Of a stretch of DNA of 19,090 nucleotides, positions 1 to 7,427 are shown in pieces (the first letter of the stretch is position 1; each line of letters starts with the position of its first letter). Origin of the DNA: Eubacteriales bacterium (GTDB lineage: Bacteria > Bacillota > Clostridia > Oscillospirales > CAG-382); NCBI GenBank assembly GCA_028701715.1, contig JAQVQF010000013.1, forward strand, positions 1 to 19,090. Direction: 5' to 3'. Below the pieces are notes generated by a model. The model searched no databases. It saw nothing but the letters and a program-made list of their open reading frames with translations, and was not told where the DNA came from. The translations under genes were made by a program, and so were the position numbers.

Positions 1-45
1 AATCTTAAAATTCCCTCTTTATTATTGTATGCGGCAATTAAAAAA

Positions 46-76
46 AAGCCCGTATATCGTCAAAGAATACGGACTT
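46..76 (-). terminator. Rho-independent terminator of the citrate synthase-aconitase-IDH operon
   Basis: The arms at 46-55 and 67-76 pair over 10 bp with one G-U wobble when read on the minus strand, around an 11-nt loop. They are followed on that strand by a run of seven or more U residues (the A-run at 39-47 on the plus strand). It lies about 75 nt past the stop codon of the isocitrate dehydrogenase gene and points the right way to end that operon. Nothing else is recognisable in 1-152. Confidence 0.85.
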
Positions 77-152
77 TATGTTGTTTCGATGATATTAGCA
101 TATCAAGTTCACCGAGGGGAAGGGGGGACGCTTCTTTGTAAAATCAATGCAA

Positions 153-1361
153 TTAAAGCGTATCGAGCGTTTCCTTTATTTTACTTATAAAAGCATCGGT
201 ATTCAACGACACCTTGTTTTCAAGGTCGGAAAGCGCGCAGAGTCCCTTTGTCATATAGCCGTTCTCAACCGTCATGACTACCGCTTTTTCAAGCTTTGCG
301 GCAAAGTCGGTGAGAGAGGCTATTCCGTCAAGCTCGCCGCGCTTCTTCAGCGCGCCCGTCCAGGCGTATATCGTCGCCGCCGGGTTGGTTGAGGTGGGTA
401 TGCCCTTGAGGTAATTATAATAATGACGCTGAACCGTGCCGTGCGCCGCTTCGTATTCGTACGCTCCGTCCGGGGATACAAGCACGGAGGTCATCATGGC
501 AAGGTCGCCGAAGGCGTTTGCCACCATGTCGCTCATAACGTCGCCGTCATAATTCTTGCAAGCCCAGATAAAGCCGCCCTCAGAGCGTATGACCCTCGCC
601 ACCGCGTCGTCGATAAGCGTGTAATAATAGGTTATGCCCTTTTCGTTGAATTTTTCTTTATATTCGTTTTCAAAGATTTCCGCGAAAATATCCTTAAAGG
701 TATGGTCGTATTGCTTGGATATGGTGTCCTTGGAGGAAAACCATAAATCCTGTCCCTCCCCGAGAGCGAAATTGAAGCAGGAACGGGCGAAGGAGGATAT
801 GGATTTCACGGTATTGTGCATACCCTGAATAATCCCCGCGCCGTCAAAGCTGTGGATAAGCTTCTTGGTGATAACCTCGCCGTCCTTTTCGACGGTGATA
901 TACGCCTCGCTTTTTTCTGGAACCTTCGCCTCGACCGCCTTATATACGTCGCCGTAGGCGTGACGGGCTATGGTAATCGGCTTCCTCCAGGTCTTTACAT
1001 ACGGCTCTATGCCTTTTACGGTGATCGGAGAGCGGAATACAGTTCCGTCGAGCACGGCGCGTATTGTGCCGTTGGGGGACGCCCACATCTCACGGAGATT
1101 ATATTCCTTAACCCTGTCGGCGTTGGGGGTTATGGTGGCGCATTTTACGCCCACACCGTACTTTTTTATGGCGTACGCCGCGTCGCGGGTGACCTTATCG
1201 CCTGTTTTGTCGCGGTTTTCAAGCCCTAAGTCGTAATATTCGGTTTTAAGCTCTATGTAGGGTAAAAGCAGCCTTTCCTTAATCTGCGTCCAAAGGACAC
1301 GGGTCATCTCGTCCCCGTCCATTTCGACGAGCGGTACGGACATTTTTATTTTTTCATTCAT
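153..1361 (-). CDS. icd: NADP-dependent isocitrate dehydrogenase (eukaryote-like, type II)
   Basis: A 402-residue enzyme of the homodimeric NADP-IDH family related to eukaryotic IDH1/IDH2, rather than the E. coli Icd subfamily. It oxidatively decarboxylates isocitrate to 2-oxoglutarate in the cytoplasm and makes NADPH. Seen in the sequence: the N-terminal VEMDGDEMTR motif, the substrate-binding block SPNGTIRAVLDGTVFR, the metal-binding aspartates in LIDDAVARV and NYDGDVMSD, and the cofactor segment HGTVQRH followed by TSTNPAATI. The RH pair after HGTVQ is the feature that favours NADP in this family. Length is normal. The start has a good AAGGAT ribosome site 6 nt upstream. It is the last gene of an operon after citrate synthase and aconitase, separated from aconitase by 148 nt, so the three together supply 2-oxoglutarate for glutamate synthesis. 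A hairpin terminator follows. Confidence 0.96.
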   Translation of the reverse strand: MNEKIKMSVPLVEMDGDEMTRVLWTQIKERLLLPYIELKTEYYDLGLENRDKTGDKVTRDAAYAIKKYGVGVKCATITPNADRVKEYNLREMWASPNGTIRAVLDGTVFRSPITVKGIEPYVKTWRKPITIARHAYGDVYKAVEAKVPEKSEAYITVEKDGEVITKKLIHSFDGAGIIQGMHNTVKSISSFARSCFNFALGEGQDLWFSSKDTISKQYDHTFKDIFAEIFENEYKEKFNEKGITYYYTLIDDAVARVIRSEGGFIWACKNYDGDVMSDMVANAFGDLAMMTSVLVSPDGAYEYEAAHGTVQRHYYNYLKGIPTSTNPAATIYAWTGALKKRGELDGIASLTDFAAKLEKAVVMTVENGYMTKGLCALSDLENKVSLNTDAFISKIKETLDTL

Positions 1362-1408
1362 TATGATCCTTCTTTCTTATCTAACCATAAACCATAAGCT
1401 TTTTAACG

Positions 1409-1475
1409 ATTTCGGCAGGTAAAGCATTTGACTTGTGAAACATTTATTTGCCGAAATAGCGGTTGTTTAAACCGC
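1409..1475. repeat. Two inverted repeats in the aconitase-IDH spacer
   Basis: The 148-nt gap between the aconitase and IDH genes holds a perfect 9-bp inverted repeat (ATTTCGGCA at 1409-1417, TGCCGAAAT at 1449-1457, 31-nt loop). Directly next to it is a 6-bp hairpin (GCGGTT at 1459-1464, AACCGC at 1470-1475, 5-nt loop). Neither has a U-tract on the minus strand, so they do not look like terminators. They could be RNA processing or stability elements that set the level of IDH relative to the upstream genes, or a protein-binding site. The function is inference. Confidence 0.4.
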
Positions 1476-1509
1476 AAAGGTAAAAAGTTTCTGCTTTAAA
1501 GATTTAGCT

Positions 1510-3438
1510 TTAAAGCATTCCCACGGAATTTATAAGTCCGCCCGCGAGTATGCAGCGCTTTTCCCTTTCGGAAAGCTCGCAGGTCGTAATGGCGCGTATA
1601 CCGGTTTTTTCGTTCTTCACCACAATATTATTACCGCTTTCGACACTGTCACGCGCATTTTCCACCGTCACGGGATCACCGAGCGCAAAGCTGTCGTAAT
1701 CCTCGGGATTATGGAAGGTCAGCGGCAGTATGCCGTTGTTGATAAGATTGGCGCGGTGTATCCTTGCGAATGATTTGGCAATAACGCATCTCACGCCCAA
1801 ATACAACGGAACAAGCGCCGCGTGCTCTCTTGAGGAGCCCTGACCGTAATTCGCGCCGCCGATTATTACGCCCGTTTTATGCTGCGTCATTCTTTCGGGG
1901 AATTCGCAGTCGCATACCGTAAAGCAATATTTGGAAAGATAGGGAATGTTGGAACGGTAGGGTAAAATTTTCGCACCCGCGGGCATGATATGATCGGTGG
2001 TGATATTGTCGCCCGTTACCAAAGTCACCTCTGTTTTTATTTCATTCTCAAGCGCGTGTCCGGTGGGAAAAGGCTTGATATTCGGTCCGCGTTCGACACT
2101 AAGCGTTTCGGCTTCAACGGCGGAGGCGGGCGGAATTATCATATTGTCGTCGGGCTTTATTTCATCCAAAGCCATATAGCTGATTTCTTCTTTTATTTCT
2201 CCGGGGTCGGTCAGATATCCGTTTATTGCGGATATCGCGGCGGTTTCCGGCGACACCAGATATACTCCGGCATCCTTGGTTCCGCTTCTGCCCGTAAAGT
2301 TACGGTTGAAGGTGCGCAGCGATATGCCCGCCGAGCCGGGAGACTGCCCCATGCCTATGCAGGGTCCGCAAGCGCATTCGAGTATACGCGCTCCCGCCGC
2401 AATGAGATCGGAAAGCCCTCCGCTTTGAGCCAGCAGGTCAAACACCTGCTTTGAGCCGGGGGATACGGTGAGGGAAACGCCTTCATTTACGGTTTTCCCT
2501 TTTAAAATTGCCGCCGCCTTCATAAGATCGTCGTAGGACGAATTGGTGCATGAGCCTATACAGCACTGGTCAACTTTTATTTTCCCTATTTTTGAAACAG
2601 GCTTTACGTTATCGGGCGAATGAGGACACGCCGCCATCGGCACGACCTTTGAAAGATCCACCGTCAGCTCCCCGTCATATGCCGCGTCGGGATCCGCTTC
2701 TATATTTACATAAGCTTCTTCCCTCTTCTGGAGAGTTAAAAACCGCTTTGTGACCTCGTCGGACGGAAAAACCGATGTGGTGGCGCCCAGCTCCGTACCC
2801 ATGTTGGTTATGGTCGCTCTTTCGGGAACCGACAGCGTCATAACGCCGCCGCCGGAATATTCGAATATCTTGCCGACTCCGCCCTTTACCGAAAGCCGGT
2901 GTAATATTTCAAGAATCACATCCTTGGCGGAAACGTGCTTCCGCAGCTTCCCCGTAAGGTTTATTTTTATAATTTCGGGCATGGTTATATAGTAAGGCTG
3001 CCCCGACATCGCGCAGGCTACGTCAAGCCCGCCCGCGCCGAACGCCAGCATTCCCAGACCGCCGCCGGTGGGAGTGTGCGAATCCGAGCCTATAAGCGTT
3101 TTTCCGGGAACGCCGAAGCGTTCAAGATGAACCTGATGACAGATACCGTTGCCCGGACGCGAGAAATACAGGCCGTATTTCTTCGCGCAGGTTTGGATAT
3201 ATTTATGGTCGTCGGCGTTTTCAAAGCCGGTCTGGAGCGTGTTGTGGTCTATATACGCCACCGAAAGCTCGGTTTTTACTCGCTTTATGCCCATTGCCTC
3301 AAACTGAAGGTATGCCATTGTGCCTGTGGCGTCCTGAGTCAGTGTCTGATCTATTCTCAGGCCTATTTCGCCGCCCTTTTTCATTTCCCCGGAAACGAGG
3401 TGGGCTTTAATCAGCTTCTGCGTTACGTTGAGTCCCAT
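1510..3438 (-). CDS. acnA: Aconitate hydratase (aconitase)
   Basis: A 642-residue [4Fe-4S] hydro-lyase that isomerises citrate to isocitrate through cis-aconitate. The cluster ligands are visible as Cys297 in the IGSCTN motif and Cys357 and Cys360 in ACGPC, with the spacing expected for aconitases. Also present are the GSDSHTPTGGG substrate loop near the N-terminus and the C-terminal swivel domain with NYGQGSSREHAAL, where the SSREH serine/arginine bind substrate. At about 640 residues it is the compact form found in many Clostridia and thermophiles, shorter than E. coli AcnA (about 890). LeuC-type isopropylmalate isomerase and homoaconitase are less likely, because the swivel domain is fused here and the neighbours are citrate synthase and IDH. 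It starts 9 nt after the citrate synthase stop; its ribosome site (AAGGGAAG) overlaps the end of that gene, suggesting translational coupling. Confidence 0.95.
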   Translation of the reverse strand: MGLNVTQKLIKAHLVSGEMKKGGEIGLRIDQTLTQDATGTMAYLQFEAMGIKRVKTELSVAYIDHNTLQTGFENADDHKYIQTCAKKYGLYFSRPGNGICHQVHLERFGVPGKTLIGSDSHTPTGGGLGMLAFGAGGLDVACAMSGQPYYITMPEIIKINLTGKLRKHVSAKDVILEILHRLSVKGGVGKIFEYSGGGVMTLSVPERATITNMGTELGATTSVFPSDEVTKRFLTLQKREEAYVNIEADPDAAYDGELTVDLSKVVPMAACPHSPDNVKPVSKIGKIKVDQCCIGSCTNSSYDDLMKAAAILKGKTVNEGVSLTVSPGSKQVFDLLAQSGGLSDLIAAGARILECACGPCIGMGQSPGSAGISLRTFNRNFTGRSGTKDAGVYLVSPETAAISAINGYLTDPGEIKEEISYMALDEIKPDDNMIIPPASAVEAETLSVERGPNIKPFPTGHALENEIKTEVTLVTGDNITTDHIMPAGAKILPYRSNIPYLSKYCFTVCDCEFPERMTQHKTGVIIGGANYGQGSSREHAALVPLYLGVRCVIAKSFARIHRANLINNGILPLTFHNPEDYDSFALGDPVTVENARDSVESGNNIVVKNEKTGIRAITTCELSEREKRCILAGGLINSVGML

Positions 3439-3447
3439 TTTTATGTT

Positions 3448-4851
3448 TTACTTCCCTTCGTTATGTTGAAGTTTTATGTCCGCCCTTTCCGAAAGCGGTA
3501 TATATTCGTTAAATCCGCCGAGAGTCACATACGCCGGACGCATTATCCTGCGGCAGGTTAAAACCTCTTCGATACGATGAGCGCACCAGCCCGCCATGCG
3601 CGCCACGGCGAACAGCGGCGTATAAAGCTCGGAAGGTATGTCGAGCATACGGTAAACGATGCCGGAATACAAATCGAAATTGGCACAGATTGAGCCGGCC
3701 TGCTTCTTGCCGTTATCGGTAAGCACCGCGGGCGCCAGTCTTTCCACCGCTTCAAGGAGCGAAAGGTCCTTGTCAAAGCCGGTCTCTCTCGCCAAATCCG
3801 CGGCATGCTCCTTGAGTATCACCGCGCGCGGGTCATTTTTCGTATAAACGGCGTGACCTATTCCGTAAATAAGACCTGTGCGGTCTCCGGCTTTCTTTTC
3901 AAAAATAAGCCTCAGATAATTGGATATTTCCTCGTCGTCTTTATAATCCCTTACGCCTTCCTTTATGAAGTCGAGCATTTCAATTACTTTGGCGTTGGCG
4001 CCGCCGTGACGCGGGCCTTTCAGCGAGCCGATTGCCGCCGCTATAGCCGAATATGTGTCCGTCCCGGAGGATGAAACCAAACGGCAGGCAAAGGTGGAAT
4101 TGTTACCGCCGCCGTGTTCGGCATGCAATATAAGCGATATATCGAGCAGCATGGCTTCGCGACGTGTAAATTTTCTGTCCATTCGCATGGTGGAAAGAAT
4201 ATTTTCCGCAACCGACTGTCCCGGAATCGGCGGATGGAAGAACAAGGAGGTGTGATCATAATAACGCTTCTTCACCTGATAAGCGTTTACCGCAATGGAT
4301 GAAACGCATGCGATTAGCTCAATAGACTGACGAAATACGTTTTCCATCGCGTTGTCCTCCGCATTGTCGTCATAGCTGTAAAGCGCCAGCACGCTGCGTC
4401 CCAGCTTATTCATAATATCCGGGGACGGAGCCTTGATTATCATATCCTCAATAAAGCCGTCGGGCAATTCTCTCAAATCCTCAAGCAGCTTTGTAAAATG
4501 GTCAAGCTGACGCGCCGAGGGGAGGTACCCGAACAGGAGTAGCCAAACTACCTCCTCAAAACCGAACCTGCCCTCCCCCGCGCAGTTATCAATTATGTCC
4601 CTGACGTCAATGCCGCGGTAGTACAAACGCCCTTCGTCGGGTGTCTTGACGCCGTCCTTCATAATATATCCGTGAACGTTGCTTATTTTTGTGGCTCCCG
4701 CCTTTACACCCGTACCGTCGGCATTGCGTAAACCGCGTTTTATATCGTAATCCTGAAAAACGCCGCTGTCGATAAGCAGGTGTGACCTGCAGTCCTCGCA
4801 ATAAGGACGCAGGCGTTCGTTGAGTTGTGAATAGTTTTCTGATATAAACAT
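3448..4851 (-). CDS. gltA: Citrate synthase
   Basis: A 467-residue citrate synthase that condenses oxaloacetate with acetyl-CoA, the entry step of the oxidative TCA branch. The catalytic triad can be placed: His246 in the HAEHGGGN motif, His282 in GPRHGGAN and Asp340 in KNDPRA. The RLYYRGIDVRDI segment is also typical. I chose the ATG at 4851 rather than the open-frame ATG at 4935. It has a strong GGGAGGAA ribosome site, and a consensus promoter lies at 4874-4902, so the longer form would start upstream of the transcript. It is the first gene of the gltA-acn-icd operon. An N-terminal extension of about 40 residues before the core fold is usual for the long clostridial form. 2-Methylcitrate synthase is unlikely given the partner genes. 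Confidence 0.95.
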   Translation of the reverse strand: MFISENYSQLNERLRPYCEDCRSHLLIDSGVFQDYDIKRGLRNADGTGVKAGATKISNVHGYIMKDGVKTPDEGRLYYRGIDVRDIIDNCAGEGRFGFEEVVWLLLFGYLPSARQLDHFTKLLEDLRELPDGFIEDMIIKAPSPDIMNKLGRSVLALYSYDDNAEDNAMENVFRQSIELIACVSSIAVNAYQVKKRYYDHTSLFFHPPIPGQSVAENILSTMRMDRKFTRREAMLLDISLILHAEHGGGNNSTFACRLVSSSGTDTYSAIAAAIGSLKGPRHGGANAKVIEMLDFIKEGVRDYKDDEEISNYLRLIFEKKAGDRTGLIYGIGHAVYTKNDPRAVILKEHAADLARETGFDKDLSLLEAVERLAPAVLTDNGKKQAGSICANFDLYSGIVYRMLDIPSELYTPLFAVARMAGWCAHRIEEVLTCRRIMRPAYVTLGGFNEYIPLSERADIKLQHNEGK

Positions 4852-4873
4852 AGGTATTCCTCCCAATGTCGAA

Positions 4874-4902
4874 ATTATATCAGATAAGTAATTATTTGTC
4901 AA
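4874..4902 (-). promoter_or_regulatory. Consensus sigma-A promoter of the gltA-acn-icd operon
   Basis: On the minus strand there is an exact TTGACA (4902-4897), a 17-nt spacer and an exact TATAAT (4879-4874). Transcription would begin near 4867, leaving a leader of only about 16 nt before the citrate synthase ATG. The leader is too short for a riboswitch, so regulation would be by a repressor overlapping the promoter or by activators upstream. No operator palindrome is obvious. Confidence 0.85.
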
Positions 4903-5022
4903 GAGGTTTTGCAAGAAAATATGTTCATATTTCATTTTATTACATTTTTCGCCTCTGTTTGTCCGACCAGTGCCTTGAATATTGAATTAATTAAAATGCA
5001 TATTTCAATCTATACGAAAAAG

Positions 5023-5055
5023 CCCCGTATATGTCACACAAGCGCATATACGGGG
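5023..5055 (-). terminator. Rho-independent terminator after the SLH-domain gene
   Basis: A perfect 11-bp stem (CCCCGTATATG at 5023-5033, CATATACGGGG at 5045-5055) with an 11-nt loop is followed on the minus strand by CTTTTTC. It lies 19 nt beyond the stop codon of the gene at 5074-6327 and separates it from the TCA operon. Confidence 0.88.
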
Positions 5056-5073
5056 ATCAATAAGGTTATTCCT

Positions 5074-6327
5074 TCAGTTTTCTATTATTCTAATCAATAT
5101 CCTTGCCGCTTCCTCGCGGTTTATCGTTCCGTTGGGTACGAACAAGCCGTTGCTGGCGGTAATAATTCCCGCGTCGGCAACCGCCGAAATACATGCCGCC
5201 GTTTCCGCGTCAAGCTCTCCCAAATCAGTATATGCGGCCGCTTTGCCGGTCAGTCCGAGCAGCTTTGTCACCCATACCGCCGCCTCGCTTCTTACCACGC
5301 TCTCGCCCGGGCGGAATTCGGTTTGATCGGCAGACACAATGCTCATGGCTACGGCTTTGGCAAGATACTGCTTCCTGCCTCCGGACAGCGTCGCCGTGTC
5401 GCTAAACGGCAAGGTCGTACCCGCTCCCTCTACATTGACGTCCGCGGATGCCATAAGCATTACGAGAAAATCTATTCGCGACACCGAAAGCTCGGGATTG
5501 TACAGATATTCGCCGTCTTTATAAACATACGTTACTATGCTGCTTTCGGCAAGCGCTATGGCGGCGGCATGAGCAGAGGATGAGCTCATATCCGAAAATA
5601 CGATATTGCTTTTGCCCACAGTGATGCTTATATTCGCCGCGGCGGAGGAATTGCCGTATTCATCGATTGCTCTGATAACCAGCGAATCGCTCCCCGTAAA
5701 GCCCTTGGCGGGCGTATATATTATTATTCCGCTGTTTACGTTAACGCTGACGCTGCCCGAAACGGGATATTCGTCGATACAGTATTTTACATCATCTCCG
5801 TCGGGTTCCAAAATATTCAATCTGTATTCGGTTTTTGCGTTCTTGACCGTCGTGAAAGCGCCGGAATTTAGCAACGGAGCGGTGTTGCGGCTTGCGGTCA
5901 GTCTTACATTGCATAAAATATCGGTATACTGCCAGCCTTCCGCGTCGCACCTGAACGTAAACGCGGCGTTGCCCTCTCCGTTCCCCGCGGGGGTGAAGGT
6001 AAGGTAGTTTAACGACGACGACGCTATTGTCTGTCCGCTTACCACCGGTACGCCGTTTAGTTTCAGCACTCCGGCGGTGTCGCCCGGCAGCGAGGTTACG
6101 GTGATATATTTCAATTCCGTTCCCACCGTGTTTTCATAATCCGCTCTGGAAAAGCATATTGTTTCGGCATATACGCCGCACTTGCAGAGTACGCTTTCGC
6201 TCCGCAGCACGGAAATCGCAGGTGAAATCTCCCCTCCCAACGACGTCGCCGACGCTGACGCGGGAAGGAGAAAGGTTATCGCGAAAATAATTGCGAAGAA
6301 AGCGGACATAATTTTTTTCATATACAT
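5074..6327 (-). CDS. Secreted Ig-like/SLH-domain surface protein
   Basis: A 417-residue exported protein. An N-terminal signal peptide is clear: a KK pair, a hydrophobic stretch and an ASASA cleavage region near residue 27. Residues about 60-150 and 150-240 look like two tandem beta-sandwich (Ig/cadherin-like) domains. The second has the NTAP...DGD...Y(T)PAKGFTGSDSL pattern of bacterial Ig-like repeats. Residues about 245-417 resemble three SLH (S-layer homology) repeats, with pieces such as FRPGESVVRSEAAVWV and FVPNGTINREEAARIL. SLH repeats usually bind pyruvylated or other secondary cell-wall polymers and hold a protein on the wall. No catalytic domain is visible, so a structural or adhesive role is inferred. 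The start at 6327 has an AGGGAG ribosome site 7 nt upstream; the ATG two codons later is an alternative. It is a single-gene unit, divergent from nadA. Confidence 0.8.
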   Translation of the reverse strand: MYMKKIMSAFFAIIFAITFLLPASASATSLGGEISPAISVLRSESVLCKCGVYAETICFSRADYENTVGTELKYITVTSLPGDTAGVLKLNGVPVVSGQTIASSSLNYLTFTPAGNGEGNAAFTFRCDAEGWQYTDILCNVRLTASRNTAPLLNSGAFTTVKNAKTEYRLNILEPDGDDVKYCIDEYPVSGSVSVNVNSGIIIYTPAKGFTGSDSLVIRAIDEYGNSSAAANISITVGKSNIVFSDMSSSSAHAAAIALAESSIVTYVYKDGEYLYNPELSVSRIDFLVMLMASADVNVEGAGTTLPFSDTATLSGGRKQYLAKAVAMSIVSADQTEFRPGESVVRSEAAVWVTKLLGLTGKAAAYTDLGELDAETAACISAVADAGIITASNGLFVPNGTINREEAARILIRIIEN

Positions 6328-6371
6328 ATACGGTCTCCCTCTCAGTGACTTTATGATTCATAATATGTTTA

Positions 6372-6381
6372 TGACGCGTCA
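6372..6381. promoter_or_regulatory. Perfect 10-bp palindrome between divergent genes
   Basis: TGACGCGTCA is a perfect palindrome in the 176-nt gap between the SLH-protein gene (minus) and nadA (plus), about 45 nt upstream of the SLH-protein start codon. It could be an operator for a dimeric regulator. The site is short and no regulator gene is adjacent, so this is a weak call. Confidence 0.25.
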
Positions 6382-6411
6382 GGATAAAATATTATTTGCT
6401 TTTGGTTATTA

Positions 6412-6439
6412 TTGCTTTTTTATAAAATAATGTTATAAT
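6412..6439 (+). promoter_or_regulatory. Probable promoter of nadA-mnmA
   Basis: An exact TATAAT -10 box lies at 6434-6439, with a weak TTGCTT -35 box at 6412-6417 and a 16-nt spacer. The expected start near 6446 leaves a leader of about 58 nt before nadA. No NiaR- or NrtR-type operator could be assigned by eye. Confidence 0.5.
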
Positions 6440-6503
6440 ATCATAAACACGGGATGGCTTTATATGTTTTCCGCTGTGATTTAAAAAAGGAACGGTTGAG
6501 ATA

Positions 6504-7406
6504 ATGAATATAAAAAATGAAATATTAAGGCTGAAACGCGAAAAGGATGTATGTATTATCGCTCATTCCTACCAGACGGGCGACATTCTTGAAATCGCGG
6601 ATTTTACCGGGGATTCATACGCGCTTTCGGTAAAGGCAGCGCAGACGAAAAGCAAAACGATTCTTATGTGCGGAGTACGCTTTATGGCGGAAACCGCTAA
6701 AATATTGTCACCGGACAAAAGGGTGATAATCGCCAACGCCGACGCGGGCTGCCCCATGGCGGAACAGCTGACCAAAGAGGATGTGGAGACCTTAAAAGCA
6801 AAATATCCCGGGTACGCCGTCGCCTGCTATATAAACACCTCCGCTTCGCTAAAAACGGTCTGCGACATATGCGTCACCTCGTCTTCCGCCGTTAAAATTC
6901 TCGGTAATTACGAAAACGACAATATAATATTTATACCTGACAGAAATTTGGGGAGCTATATCAAAGAAAAGCTGCCCGATAAAAATATAATACTCGTAAA
7001 CGGCTGCTGTCCGGTCCACGCCGCGGTGACGGAGGACGAGGCCGTTGCGGCAAAGAAAGCGTATCCCGGCTGCCCGCTGCTGGTACATCCCGAATGCGTT
7101 CCCGATGTGCTTCGTCATGCCGATTTCATAGGCTCGACTTCCGAAATAATGAATTATGCCGTAAACAGCGATTCGGACGCTTTTATTATAGGTACGGAGC
7201 TGGCGATTTCGCAGCATTTGCAAAAGGCGCTGCCCGAAAAGAAATTTTATATGCTTTCGGAAAGATTGGTGTGCCCGGATATGAAGCTTACCGCTTTGAA
7301 AAACGTATACGACGCTCTTGACGGCGGAGGACTTGAAATAGTCCTTGATGCCGAAACCATAACCAAAGCGGCTAAATGTATAAATGAGATGATAAGGTTA
7401 GGATAA
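6504..7406 (+). CDS. nadA: Quinolinate synthase
   Basis: A 300-residue quinolinate synthase, which condenses iminoaspartate with dihydroxyacetone phosphate to quinolinate in de novo NAD synthesis. The three [4Fe-4S] ligands fall at Cys83 (DAGCPMA), Cys169 (NGCCPVH) and Cys257 (LVCPDMK). Other family motifs are AHSYQ, ADFTGDS, DRNLG, HPEC and GSTSE. Length matches the compact thermophile/clostridial form (about 300 residues). There is an extra cysteine directly before Cys169. The ribosome site (AAAGGAAC) lies upstream of the ATG. The usual partners nadB and nadC are not in this window, so the iminoaspartate source and next step must be encoded elsewhere. mnmA follows after 21 nt, suggesting co-transcription. 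Confidence 0.95.
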   Translation: MNIKNEILRLKREKDVCIIAHSYQTGDILEIADFTGDSYALSVKAAQTKSKTILMCGVRFMAETAKILSPDKRVIIANADAGCPMAEQLTKEDVETLKAKYPGYAVACYINTSASLKTVCDICVTSSSAVKILGNYENDNIIFIPDRNLGSYIKEKLPDKNIILVNGCCPVHAAVTEDEAVAAKKAYPGCPLLVHPECVPDVLRHADFIGSTSEIMNYAVNSDSDAFIIGTELAISQHLQKALPEKKFYMLSERLVCPDMKLTALKNVYDALDGGGLEIVLDAETITKAAKCINEMIRLG

Positions 7407-7427
7407 AAAAACAAGGGTAAGGAAAAC

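Noticed and set aside
423..1236. Plus-strand open frames opposite the IDH gene
   Set aside because: They are antisense to a clear 402-residue enzyme, have arbitrary composition and no ribosome sites or family motifs.
4852..4935. 28-residue N-terminal extension of citrate synthase starting at 4935
   Set aside because: It would be encoded across the exact TTGACA/TATAAT promoter at 4874-4902 and has no good ribosome site. The ATG at 4851 has GGGAGGAA.
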